In this document: in pieces, positions 12,939 through 21,115 of the stretch | Layout of the letters: every line of letters begins with the position of its first letter | Numbering within the stretch: the stretch's first letter is position 1 | Assembly (NCBI GenBank): GCA_016869275.1 | Contig: VGEO01000014.1 | Span: 1 to 55,610 of the forward strand | Direction of reading: 5' to 3' | DNA length: 55,610 nucleotides | Source: Alphaproteobacteria bacterium | Lineage (GTDB): Bacteria > Pseudomonadota > Alphaproteobacteria > SHVV01 | The notes under the pieces: generated by a model | Databases searched by the model: none | What the model was told of the DNA's origin: nothing | Seen by the model: the letters and a program-made list of their open reading frames with translations, nothing else | Translations under genes and position numbers: made by a program

Positions 12939-14114
12939 ATGCTCAAGCCTTCGGCCGTCGCCGGGCCGCTCAACGGCGTGACCGTCGTCGACCTGACCCG
13001 CGTCCTGGCGGGACCGTTTTGCACCATGACGCTGGCCGAGCTCGGGGCCCGCGTGATCAAGGTCGAGGCGCCGGACGGGGGCGATGACTCGCGCCAGTAC
13101 GGGCCGTTCGTCAACGGCAAGTCGGCCTACTACATGTCCTTGAACCGCAACAAGGAAAGCGTCGCGCTCAACCTGAAGGACGCCGCCGACCGCGCGATCT
13201 TCGAGGACCTGCTCTCCCACGCCGACGTGCTGATCGAGAATTTTCGCCCCGGCGCCATGGCGCGTCTGGGCTACGGCTGGGAAACGCTTCACGCCAAGTA
13301 CCCGCGCCTGATCTTCTGCGCCGCCTCGGGCTTCGGCCAGACCGGCCCCTACGCACAGCGTCCGGCCTACGACGTCGTCGTCCAAGGCATGGGCGGCGTC
13401 ATGAGCATGACCGGGCACCCCGGCATGCCGCCGGCCCGCGTCGGCACCTCGGTCGGCGACATCACCGCCGGCCTGTTCTCGGCGATCGCGATCAACGCCG
13501 CGCTCTATCACCGCGCCGCGACCGGCGAAGCGATCCAGATCGATGTCTCGATGTTGGATTGCCAGGTCGCGATCTGCGAGAACGCGCTCGCGCGTTACTT
13601 CGCGACCGGCAAGGTGCCGGGCCCCTCCGGCGCGCGCAATCCCTCGATCACGCCGTTCGAGAGCTACGCCACCGCCGACGACTACATGATCATCGCCGCC
13701 GGCAACAACGCGCTGTTCGCCAAGCTCGCCGAGCTGTTGGGGAAGCCCGACCTCGCGACCGATCCGCGTTTCGATTCCAACGACACCCGCACCAAGCACG
13801 CCGAGGCGCTCAAAGCCGCGATGGAAGCGGTGCTGAAGACCCAGTCGCGCGCGCACTGGTTCGCGCTGTTCGACAAGAACGGCATTCCATGCGGGCCGAT
13901 CAACAACATCAAGCAGGTGGCCGAGGACACCCAGGTCGCCGCCCGCAACATGATCGTCGAGGCGGCCGACCCGGTCGCCGGCCGCGTGCGCATGGCCGGC
14001 AACCCGATCAAGATGCCGGCTTTCGCCGACCCCCACGCGCGCGCGCCGAGCCCCGAGCTCGGGCAGCACCGCGCCACGCTCGTGGCCGAGCTCGAGGCCG
14101 CACGGGCGCGGTAA
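12939..14114 (+). CDS. Class III (CaiB/BaiF) CoA-transferase
   Basis: A 391-residue family III CoA-transferase, which moves CoA between a donor acyl-CoA and a carboxylic acid through an enzyme-bound mixed anhydride. Asp174 in VGTSVGDITAGLF is the expected catalytic nucleophile. The N-terminal VVDLTRVLAGPFCTMTLAELGA and LIENFRPGAMARLGYGW segments are typical. The acid it activates cannot be told from sequence; succinate-glutarate transfer feeding GcdH (8 kb away) is one possibility. It lies 11 bases downstream of hemB. Confidence 0.9.
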   Translation: MLKPSAVAGPLNGVTVVDLTRVLAGPFCTMTLAELGARVIKVEAPDGGDDSRQYGPFVNGKSAYYMSLNRNKESVALNLKDAADRAIFEDLLSHADVLIENFRPGAMARLGYGWETLHAKYPRLIFCAASGFGQTGPYAQRPAYDVVVQGMGGVMSMTGHPGMPPARVGTSVGDITAGLFSAIAINAALYHRAATGEAIQIDVSMLDCQVAICENALARYFATGKVPGPSGARNPSITPFESYATADDYMIIAAGNNALFAKLAELLGKPDLATDPRFDSNDTRTKHAEALKAAMEAVLKTQSRAHWFALFDKNGIPCGPINNIKQVAEDTQVAARNMIVEAADPVAGRVRMAGNPIKMPAFADPHARAPSPELGQHRATLVAELEAARAR

Positions 14115-14129
14115 CCCCCTCCCCACCCT

Positions 14130-14153
14130 CCCCCGCTAACGCGAGCGCGGGGG
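14130..14153. repeat. G+C hairpin, REP-like
   Basis: CCCCCGC and GCGGGGG form a 7-bp stem with a 10-base loop, preceded by a C-rich CCCTCCCCACC run, between the CoA-transferase and penicillin-acylase genes. Such C-run/hairpin units recur between genes in many G+C-rich proteobacteria. No T-run follows, so it is a weak terminator at best. Only one copy was noticed in this window. Confidence 0.4.
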
Positions 14154-14172
14154 TTCGCGGTAAAGTCCCACC

Positions 14173-16584
14173 ATGCGCTGGATCGTCCGTATCGCGTTCG
14201 CTCTCGTCGGCCTCATCGTCGTCGCCGCGGCGGGCGGCTATATCTGGCTGCGCGGTTCGTTGCCCCAAATGAGCGGCACGATCGCGATCCCGGGGCTCAC
14301 CGCGCCGGTCGAGATCGTGCGCGACCGCGAGGGCGTTCCGCACATCGCCGCCGCATCGGAGGCCGACGCTTACCGCGCGCTCGGCTTCGTCCACGCCCAG
14401 GACCGCCTGTGGCAGATGGAGCTGCAACGCCGGCTTGGCGCTGGGCGTACGTCCGAGCTGGTCGGCGCGGCGACGCTGCCGATGGACAAGACGCTTCGCA
14501 CGCTCGGCATCTACCGGGTCGCGCAAGAGAACTACGCCGACCTCGACCCCGCCTCCCGAGCCCTGCTCGATGCCTATGCGGAAGGGGTCAACGCGTTCCT
14601 CGCAACCCGCGACCCGCTCACGGCGCCGCTGCCGATCGAGTTCCAGCTGCTCGGGGTCGCGCCCGAGCCGTGGCGGCCGGCCGATTCGCTGGTGTGGGGC
14701 AAAATGATGGCGCTCTCGCTCTCGGCCAACTGGAACGCCGAAGTGAACCGCGCCCGCCTCGCGACCAAACTCTCGGCGGCGCAGATCGCAGAGCTCTACC
14801 CCGCCTACCCGCCCGGTCTCCCGACCGCGCTGATCGCGCTCGGGCCCGTCTACCGCGACCTTCCGCTGGCGTTTGCTTCGATCGAAGCGACGCTTGCCGA
14901 TCTCGTCGTCAAACCCGATCCCGCCAACGGCTCCAACAACTGGGTCGTCGCCGGCAGCCGGAGCGCGACCGGGAAGCCGATCCTCGCCAACGACCCGCAC
15001 CTCGGTTTGCAGGTTCCCTCGGTCTGGTATTTCGCCCATCTGCGCGCGCCCGGGCTCGACGCAATCGGCGCGACCCTCCCCGGCATCCCGGCGATCATCC
15101 TCGGCCGCAACCAGCGGATCGCCTGGGCGTTCACCAATACCGGGCCCGATACGCAAGACCTCTTCATCGAGAAGATCGATCCGGCCGATCCCAACCGCTA
15201 CCTCGCGCCGGACGGCCCGCGCCCGTTCGCGGTGCGTAACGACACCATCAAGGTCAAGGGCGGCGGCGATGTCGAACTCACGATCCGCTCGACCCGACAT
15301 GGACCGGTGATTTCGGACGTCAACGAGCGCACCGCCAAGGCCGCATCCGAAGGCCACGTGCTGGCGCTGGCGTGGACCGCGTTGAGCCCGACCGACAAGA
15401 CTGCGCGCGCGCCGCACGGTATGGCGCGGGCGCAGAACTGGACCGAATTCGTCGCCGCGATTCGCGACTACGAGACGCCGATGCAGAACATGCTCTACGC
15501 CGATGTCGACGGCCGCATCGGCTACTACGCGCCGGCCAAGGTGCCGATCCGGAAGGCTGGCAACGCGATCGCCGGAACGGCGCCAGTCCCGGGGTGGGAC
15601 GCGACCTACGACTGGGACGGGTTCGTGCCGTTCGATGAGCTGCCGCACCACGTCGATCCGCCCGCCGGCGTGATCGCGACCGCCAACAACAAGATCGTCG
15701 ACGAACGCTACCCGCACCACATCACCTACGACTGGGAGGAGCCCTACCGCGCGCAACGGATTGCCGAGGTTCTGAACGGTCATCGCCGCCACGCCGTCGA
15801 GGATTCGGTCGCGCTCCAAGCCGACGTCGTCTCGCCGCTCGCCCGCGAACTCCTGCCGCAACTCTTGCGCGCCAAACCGGCCGCGCCGGCCGCGCGCGAG
15901 GCGTTGGCGCTGATGGCCGGATGGGACGGGCGCATGGACGCGGGGAAACCGCAACCGTTGATCTTCGCCGCGTGGTACCGCGCGCTCGAGCCGCTGCTCT
16001 ACGGCGATGAGGCCGGCGCGCTGTTGTTCGCCGAAACCTTCGAGCGGCGCCCGCGTTTCGTCGCAAACGCGCTCGCGCGCAACCCGGTCTGGTGCGACGA
16101 CGTGACGACGCCGGCGGTCGAAGACTGCCGCTCGATCGTCACCCGCGCGTTCGAGCAAGCCGTCGACGGTCTGAGCAAGCGCTACGGCCACAACCCCAAG
16201 CGCTGGCGCTGGGGCCTGGCGCATGCGACCCACATGAAACACCAGCCGTTCACGCGCATCCCGGTCCTGGCCGGCCTGTTCGACTTGAGGATCGAGAACG
16301 GCGGTGGCAACTACACCGTCAACCGCGGCGGCTACAGTGCGAGCGACGCGGCCCAGCCGTTCGCGCACATCCACGGCGCGAGCTTGCGCGCGATCTACGA
16401 CTTAAGCGACCTCGATCGCTCGCTCTACATGCATTCATCCGGGCAGTCCGGCAACCGCCTGTCGCCGCTCTACGGCTCGTTCATCGAGCGCTGGCGCGAC
16501 GTCCGCTTCATGCCGATGACGACCGCGCGCGCCGCTTACGCCGCCGATGCGCTCGGTACGTTGACGTTGACGCCGGCCCGGTGA
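14173..16584 (+). CDS. Penicillin acylase (S45) family N-terminal-nucleophile hydrolase
   Basis: An 803-residue secreted or membrane-anchored amide hydrolase. A hydrophobic segment at about 5-28 is a signal or anchor. The alpha-chain motif GFVHAQDRLWQMELQRR is at about 75-90. The predicted autocatalytic nucleophile is Ser254 in NGSNNWVVAG, followed by the beta chain, with PILANDPHLGLQVPSVWY typical of the family. Members split penicillins, acyl-homoserine lactones or other N-acyl amides; the substrate is not predictable here. The last four bases (GTGA) overlap the start of the threonine dehydratase gene. Confidence 0.93.
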   Translation: MRWIVRIAFALVGLIVVAAAGGYIWLRGSLPQMSGTIAIPGLTAPVEIVRDREGVPHIAAASEADAYRALGFVHAQDRLWQMELQRRLGAGRTSELVGAATLPMDKTLRTLGIYRVAQENYADLDPASRALLDAYAEGVNAFLATRDPLTAPLPIEFQLLGVAPEPWRPADSLVWGKMMALSLSANWNAEVNRARLATKLSAAQIAELYPAYPPGLPTALIALGPVYRDLPLAFASIEATLADLVVKPDPANGSNNWVVAGSRSATGKPILANDPHLGLQVPSVWYFAHLRAPGLDAIGATLPGIPAIILGRNQRIAWAFTNTGPDTQDLFIEKIDPADPNRYLAPDGPRPFAVRNDTIKVKGGGDVELTIRSTRHGPVISDVNERTAKAASEGHVLALAWTALSPTDKTARAPHGMARAQNWTEFVAAIRDYETPMQNMLYADVDGRIGYYAPAKVPIRKAGNAIAGTAPVPGWDATYDWDGFVPFDELPHHVDPPAGVIATANNKIVDERYPHHITYDWEEPYRAQRIAEVLNGHRRHAVEDSVALQADVVSPLARELLPQLLRAKPAAPAAREALALMAGWDGRMDAGKPQPLIFAAWYRALEPLLYGDEAGALLFAETFERRPRFVANALARNPVWCDDVTTPAVEDCRSIVTRAFEQAVDGLSKRYGHNPKRWRWGLAHATHMKHQPFTRIPVLAGLFDLRIENGGGNYTVNRGGYSASDAAQPFAHIHGASLRAIYDLSDLDRSLYMHSSGQSGNRLSPLYGSFIERWRDVRFMPMTTARAAYAADALGTLTLTPAR

Positions 16585-17816
16585 CGCCGCCCGTGACCGT
16601 CCGCCTCGCCGACCTCGAGGCCGCGGCCCGGCGGCTTCGCGGCGCCATCGTCGAGACCCCGTGCTTACCCTCGCGCACGCTTTCGGCCCTGGCCGGCTGC
16701 GAGGTCGTCGTCAAGTTTGAGAATCTGCAGTACACCGCCTCGTTCAAGGACCGCGGCGCGTTGATCAAGCTCCTCGGCCTGAGTCCGCGCCAAGCCAGGG
16801 GCGGCGTGATCGCGGTCTCGGCTGGCAACCACGCCCAAGGCGTCGCTTATCACGCCGCCCGGCTCGGGATTCCGGCGACGATCGTCATGCCGCGGACCGC
16901 GCCCTTCACCAAGGTCCGCCATACCGAGGCGTTCGGCGCGACCGTCGTGCTCGAGGGCGAAACGATCGCCGAAGCGGCGGCGGTTGCTGCCCGCTTGGGC
17001 CGCGCGCGCCGGCTCACCTTCATCCCGCCGTTCGACGATCCGGCGATCATCGCCGGCCAGGGCACGGTCGCGATCGAAATGCTGGCGGCGTATCCCGATC
17101 TGGACGCGCTCGTCGTGCCGGTGGGCGGCGGCGGCCTGATCGCCGGCATGGCGGTCGCCGCCAAGGCGCTCAAGCCCGAGATCGAGATCGTCGGCGTCGA
17201 GGCCGAGCTCTACCCCGCGCTCTACCGCGCCCGCGGCGGGCGCAAGCCGGCGACCGGCGGCCAGACCATCGCCGAGGGCATCGCGGTCCAAACCATCGGC
17301 AAACTCCCGCTCCAGCTCGCGAAACGCCTGGTCGACGATGTGATCCTCGTGAGCGAGAGCGACATTGAGCGCGCGATCCTCCTTTATCTCGAAGTCGAGA
17401 AGACGGTAGCCGAAGGGGCCGGGGCCGCGCCGTTGGCGGCCGTGCTCAAGCGCCGTCGCCACTTTCGAAGGCGCAAGGTCGGGCTGGTGCTTTCAGGCGG
17501 CAATATCGATTCGCGCCTGCTGGCTGCGGTCATCATGCGCGGCCTGGTGCGGGACGGCCGCGTGGTGCGGCTTCGCGTCGAGGCGCTCGACACGCCCGGA
17601 ACGCTCGCCGCTGTCACCCGCGTGATCGGCGAAGGCGGCGGCAACATCATCGACGTCCACCACCAACGCCTGTTCTCGGACGTGCCGATCAAGGCCGCCG
17701 ACCTCGACTTGATGGTCGAAACCCGCGATGCGCGCCAAGCGCGGGCGATCCTGGCCGGGCTCAAGGCCGCCGGGTTTCGCGCCCGGCTACTCTCCGATCG
17801 GGTCCGCGGCGACTGA
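16581..17816 (+). CDS. Threonine ammonia-lyase (threonine dehydratase) with C-terminal ACT domain
   Basis: A 411-residue fold-type II PLP enzyme deaminating threonine to 2-oxobutyrate. Lys56 in YTASFKDRGA binds PLP, VPVGGGGLIAGM holds the phosphate, and SGGNIDSRLLA is the distal glycine loop. Residues about 330-405 (RLRVEALDTPGTLAAVTRVIGE) form a single ACT domain, implying allosteric control by an amino acid. The GTG start is chosen for its 4-base overlap with the upstream hydrolase stop; a second in-frame GTG four codons later is possible. It could serve isoleucine synthesis or threonine breakdown. Confidence 0.92.
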   Translation: MTPPVTVRLADLEAAARRLRGAIVETPCLPSRTLSALAGCEVVVKFENLQYTASFKDRGALIKLLGLSPRQARGGVIAVSAGNHAQGVAYHAARLGIPATIVMPRTAPFTKVRHTEAFGATVVLEGETIAEAAAVAARLGRARRLTFIPPFDDPAIIAGQGTVAIEMLAAYPDLDALVVPVGGGGLIAGMAVAAKALKPEIEIVGVEAELYPALYRARGGRKPATGGQTIAEGIAVQTIGKLPLQLAKRLVDDVILVSESDIERAILLYLEVEKTVAEGAGAAPLAAVLKRRRHFRRRKVGLVLSGGNIDSRLLAAVIMRGLVRDGRVVRLRVEALDTPGTLAAVTRVIGEGGGNIIDVHHQRLFSDVPIKAADLDLMVETRDARQARAILAGLKAAGFRARLLSDRVRGD

Positions 17817-17936
17817 CAGAGTTGTGACCGGCGTCATTCTCGCTTTCGACGACCCCGCGCTATATCCAGCTAAGCCTATGTGCCGGCGCTGTTAACCATG
17901 TCGTTCGAGCCCGCCTCGCCCGCCAGCTGACTCCGG

Positions 17937-17965
17937 TTGCCGGGTGCGATCCGTTCGCGGATAAT
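17937..17965 (+). promoter_or_regulatory. Likely sigma70-type promoter of motAB
   Basis: TTGCCG and GATAAT are separated by exactly 17 bases, a 4/6 and 5/6 match to consensus. The promoter sits in the 238-base gap between the threonine dehydratase and motA and would leave a leader of about 80 bases. The rest of this gap (17817-18054) shows no gene. No flagellar sigma28-type sequence was seen. Confidence 0.5.
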
Positions 17966-18054
17966 AGAACTTGAGGGTTTGTCGTTGTTTTGCAACAGGT
18001 TGTACTGCCGCGTTGAGCGCGTCTCGCGCCGCCGGTCGCGTGGAGGTTAGCGTG

Positions 18055-18912
18055 ATGTTCTTCATCATTGGCTTCTTGATCGTGGTCGGGTCGGTGCTTG
18101 GCGGCTACCTCCCGCACGGCGACATCGGCGTCCTCATCCAACCGCTTGAAGTCCTGATCATCCTGGGCGCGGCGATTGGCGCCTTGCTCGCCTCGAGCAT
18201 CAAGCCGATGGTCGGCAAGATCGCCAAGAGCTTCGGCCACATCGTCAAGGGGCTGCCCTACACCAAGGCCTCGTACCTCGAACTGTTGACGCTGCTCTAT
18301 TCGAATTTCCGGCTGGCCAAGTCGAAAGGCATGCTCGCTCTCGAAGCCCACATCGAGAACCCGCACGAGAGCGCGATCTTTCATGCCTACCCCAACTTCA
18401 TGAAGAACCACCACGCGGTCGATTTCATCTGCGACTATCTGCGCCTGATGACGATGGGAACCGAGAACCCGCACGAGTTCGGGGCGCTGATCGACCTCGA
18501 CATCGAAACCCACCACCACGAGGCGATGGCGCCCTCGGAAGCGATCCAGAAAATGGCCGATGGCCTCCCGGCGTTTGGCATCGTCGCTGCCGTGCTCGGC
18601 GTCGTCGTCACCATGGCGAGCATCACCGAGCCGCCGGAAGTCCTGGGCGGCCTGATCGGCGCGGCGCTGGTCGGTACGTTCCTCGGCTTGTTGCTCGCCT
18701 ACGGCATCGTCGGACCGATGGCGACCGCGCTCAAGAACTACGCCGATGGCGAGTCCAAATACTTTGCCTGCATCAAGGCCGGGTTGATGGCGCACCTCCA
18801 GGGCTATGCGCCGGCGGTATCGGTCGAGTTCGCCCGCAAGACGCTTTACTCGTTCGAGCGGCCGACCTTCCAGGAGCTCGAACAAGCCGTGACCAACGCC
18901 CAGGCGGTTTGA
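18055..18912 (+). CDS. motA: Flagellar motor stator protein MotA
   Basis: A 285-residue inner-membrane stator subunit that, with MotB, couples ion flow to flagellar rotation. Four membrane segments are visible: the N-terminal FFIIGFLIVVGSVLGGYL, then one near 30-48, and the pair near 168-215 with GLPAFGIVAAVLGVVVTM carrying the conserved Pro. The charged cytoplasmic loop lies between the second and third. A GGAGG site stands 9 bases before the ATG; an open frame reaches further upstream without similarity. motB follows after 40 bases. No other flagellar genes are in the window. Confidence 0.96.
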   Translation: MFFIIGFLIVVGSVLGGYLPHGDIGVLIQPLEVLIILGAAIGALLASSIKPMVGKIAKSFGHIVKGLPYTKASYLELLTLLYSNFRLAKSKGMLALEAHIENPHESAIFHAYPNFMKNHHAVDFICDYLRLMTMGTENPHEFGALIDLDIETHHHEAMAPSEAIQKMADGLPAFGIVAAVLGVVVTMASITEPPEVLGGLIGAALVGTFLGLLLAYGIVGPMATALKNYADGESKYFACIKAGLMAHLQGYAPAVSVEFARKTLYSFERPTFQELEQAVTNAQAV

Positions 18913-18952
18913 TGGTTCGATCGCCCGGTGACCTGAGCGGCGTGCGTACATC

Positions 18953-19873
18953 ATGAGCGATCGACGCAATACCGACGGCTCGATCGTCATCAAGAAGATC
19001 AAGAAGGGCGAGCACGGCCATCACGGCGGCGCGTGGAAGGTCGCCTACGCCGACTTCGTGACCGCGATGATGGCGTTCTTCCTTCTGCTGTGGCTGCTCT
19101 CCGCGACCACCGACGACCAGAAGAAGGGCATCTCGGAGTACTTCACGCCAGCCTCGGTCAGCTTGTCGAGCGGCGGCGCCGGCGGTTTGCTGGGCGGGCT
19201 CGCGCTCTCGCCCGGCGCCAGCGCCTCGGCCTCCTCCTCGGCCCCCGTCATCGTCACCATCGCCTCGCCGCCACCGCCGCAACCGACCAAGGTGGTCGAG
19301 GAGACCAAGGGGGCGGACAAGGAAAAGGAAGCGCAGGAGCGCTTCAAGGCGCAGCAGGAGCAGGTCGCCTTCAACGACGCGCAAGAAGCGCTCAAGCGCG
19401 CGATCGAGGAAGACCCCGAAATCCGGGATCTCAAAAACCAGATCATCATCGACATGACGCCCGAGGGTATGCCCATCCAGTTGACCGACAAGGACGGCGG
19501 CTCGATGTTCGCGGCCGGCTCGGCGCAGGTGACGCCGAAGACGCGCAAATTGCTGGCAACCGTCGCCAAGGTGATGGAGAAGCTGCCCAACAAGGTCTCG
19601 ATCGCCGGGCACACCGACGCCTCGCCCTTCAACCGCCAGGGCTACACCAACTGGGAGCTCTCGAGCGACCGCGCCAACTCGAGCCGGCGGGTCCTGACCG
19701 AAAACGGGGTCATCCAGGAGCGAATGGCGCGCGTGATCGGCAAGGCGGCGACCGAGCCGCTCAACGAGGAAGACCCGCTCAAGCCCGAGAACCGGCGCAT
19801 AACGATCGTGTTGATGCGGGAAGCCCCGGTATTGCCGCCCGAACTGGTCAAGAAGGCCGACGGATCGCGGTGA
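18953..19873 (+). CDS. motB: Flagellar motor stator protein MotB
   Basis: A 306-residue stator subunit. A basic N-terminus is followed by the single membrane helix VAYADFVTAMMAFFLLLWLL with the ion-carrying Asp34. A low-complexity linker (about 65-110) follows, and the C-terminal OmpA/MotB peptidoglycan-binding domain (about 150-295) has AGHTDASPFNRQGYTNWELSSDRA. The segment after the helix (TTDDQKKGISEYF) matches the plug helix region. Its stop overlaps the GTG of the thioesterase gene by four bases. Confidence 0.96.
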   Translation: MSDRRNTDGSIVIKKIKKGEHGHHGGAWKVAYADFVTAMMAFFLLLWLLSATTDDQKKGISEYFTPASVSLSSGGAGGLLGGLALSPGASASASSSAPVIVTIASPPPPQPTKVVEETKGADKEKEAQERFKAQQEQVAFNDAQEALKRAIEEDPEIRDLKNQIIIDMTPEGMPIQLTDKDGGSMFAAGSAQVTPKTRKLLATVAKVMEKLPNKVSIAGHTDASPFNRQGYTNWELSSDRANSSRRVLTENGVIQERMARVIGKAATEPLNEEDPLKPENRRITIVLMREAPVLPPELVKKADGSR

Positions 19874-20301
19874 GCGCGCCCGCCGCGCCCTTGCCGCGCG
19901 CCGCGTACCGCCACTGGCGGCGCGACGTCATCCGCTTCGCCGACTTGGACACGCTCGGGCACGTCAACAACGTCGCCTACGCCACCTTCCTCGAGACCGG
20001 CCGGGTCGGCTTTTTCGCCGATCTCGGCGAGCCGGTCGACGGCGACGAGCGGCGGTGGCTGGCGGTCCGGCTAGAGATCGACTACCGCCGCCAACTGGTG
20101 CTTCCCGGCGCGGTCGATATCGGCAGCAGCGTGCTCGATATCGGCCGTACCTCGGTGCGCTTGGCGCACGGCATCTTCACCGGCGACGCCTGTGCCGCCT
20201 CGGGCGAATGCGTGATGGTGATGGTCGAGCGCGCGAGCGGGCGGCCGCTGCCGATCCCGGACGATATCCGCGTCCGGCTCGAAGCGCTGCGCTGCACCTG
20301 A
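19870..20301 (+). CDS. Hotdog-fold acyl-CoA thioesterase (4-hydroxybenzoyl-CoA thioesterase type)
   Basis: A 143-residue hotdog protein. FADLDTLGHVNNVAYATFLETGRVGFF carries the DxDxxGHVNN pattern with the catalytic Asp of the YbgC/4HBT group. Strands such as RLEIDYRRQL and VRLAHGIF complete the fold. The GTG start is chosen because it overlaps the motB stop (GTGA), which implies coupled translation although no functional link to motility is evident. The acyl substrate is unknown. Confidence 0.87.
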   Translation: MSAPAAPLPRAAYRHWRRDVIRFADLDTLGHVNNVAYATFLETGRVGFFADLGEPVDGDERRWLAVRLEIDYRRQLVLPGAVDIGSSVLDIGRTSVRLAHGIFTGDACAASGECVMVMVERASGRPLPIPDDIRVRLEALRCT

Positions 20302-20383
20302 ACGGGGCGCGGACCGTGGATAGGCGTCCCGACTGCTACCATCTCCCTCTCATCCGTCTTAGTATGTCGGCGAGAGGTTCTGG

Positions 20384-21112
20384 ATGACGTCCGGATTAGC
20401 CCTGCCGCTCAAGCGTTTCTACAGCACGCGGCAAGCGCCCTGCCCCTATCTGCCCGATCGCCTCGAGCGCAAGGTGTTCACCGAGCTCGTCGGCGGCGAC
20501 CGCGAACCGGAAGCGCTGCACGAGACCCTGACCGCTGCCGGTTTTCGCCGCAGCCACGGCATCGCCTACAAGCCGATCTGCCAGGGCTGCGATTCATGCG
20601 TGCCGGTGCGGGTACGCACCGCCGAGTTCGAGCCGAGCCCCTCGCTCCGCCGCGTGCTGATCCGCAACGCCGAGATCGCGGTCGCCGAGACCGGCGCGCT
20701 GGCGACGCCCGAGCAGTTCGATCTGTTCGCGCGCTACGAGCAGGCGCGCCATGCCGAGGGCGGTATGGCGTCGATGGATTTCGACGACTACCAGGCGATG
20801 GTCGAGGAGAGCCCGATCCAAACCTCGCTGTTCGAATTCCGCGACCCCGACGGCAAGCTGGTCGCCGTCGCGCTCACCGACGTCATGCAGGACGGGCTCT
20901 CGATGGTCTACAGCTTCTTCGAGCCCGAAATGGCGCGCCGCAGCCTCGGTACCTACATGATCCTCTGGCACATCCACTTCGCGGTCGGGCGCGGCAGCAC
21001 CTACCTCTATCTCGGCTACTGGATCAAAGAGAGCCGCAAGATGGCCTACAAGGGCCGCTTCGCGCCGCTCGAACGCCTGGGCCCCGACGGCTGGACGCCG
21101 TTCGAGCCTTAG
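20384..21112 (+). CDS. bpt: Aspartate/glutamate leucyltransferase
   Basis: A 242-residue aminoacyl-tRNA-protein transferase that adds Leu to N-terminal Asp or Glu, marking proteins for ClpAP through the N-end rule. The N-terminal TRQAPCPYLPDRLERKVF and the cysteine-rich YKPICQGCDSCVPVRV blocks are characteristic, as is the C-terminal YLYLGYWIKESRKMAYKGRFAPLE. It converges on parC with only three bases between stops. This pairing of bpt with parC is common in alphaproteobacteria. Confidence 0.95.
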   Translation: MTSGLALPLKRFYSTRQAPCPYLPDRLERKVFTELVGGDREPEALHETLTAAGFRRSHGIAYKPICQGCDSCVPVRVRTAEFEPSPSLRRVLIRNAEIAVAETGALATPEQFDLFARYEQARHAEGGMASMDFDDYQAMVEESPIQTSLFEFRDPDGKLVAVALTDVMQDGLSMVYSFFEPEMARRSLGTYMILWHIHFAVGRGSTYLYLGYWIKESRKMAYKGRFAPLERLGPDGWTPFEP

Positions 21113-21115
21113 CGC

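Noticed and set aside
14008-16374. Open frame of nearly 790 codons antisense to the penicillin-acylase gene
   Set aside because: Arg/Asp/Gly-rich shadow of a clearly real gene on the plus strand; no family motifs and no ribosome site.
18055-18055. Flagellar sigma28 promoter before motA
   Set aside because: No TAAA-N15-GCCGATAA-like sequence was found; the sigma70-like pair at 17937-17965 fits better.
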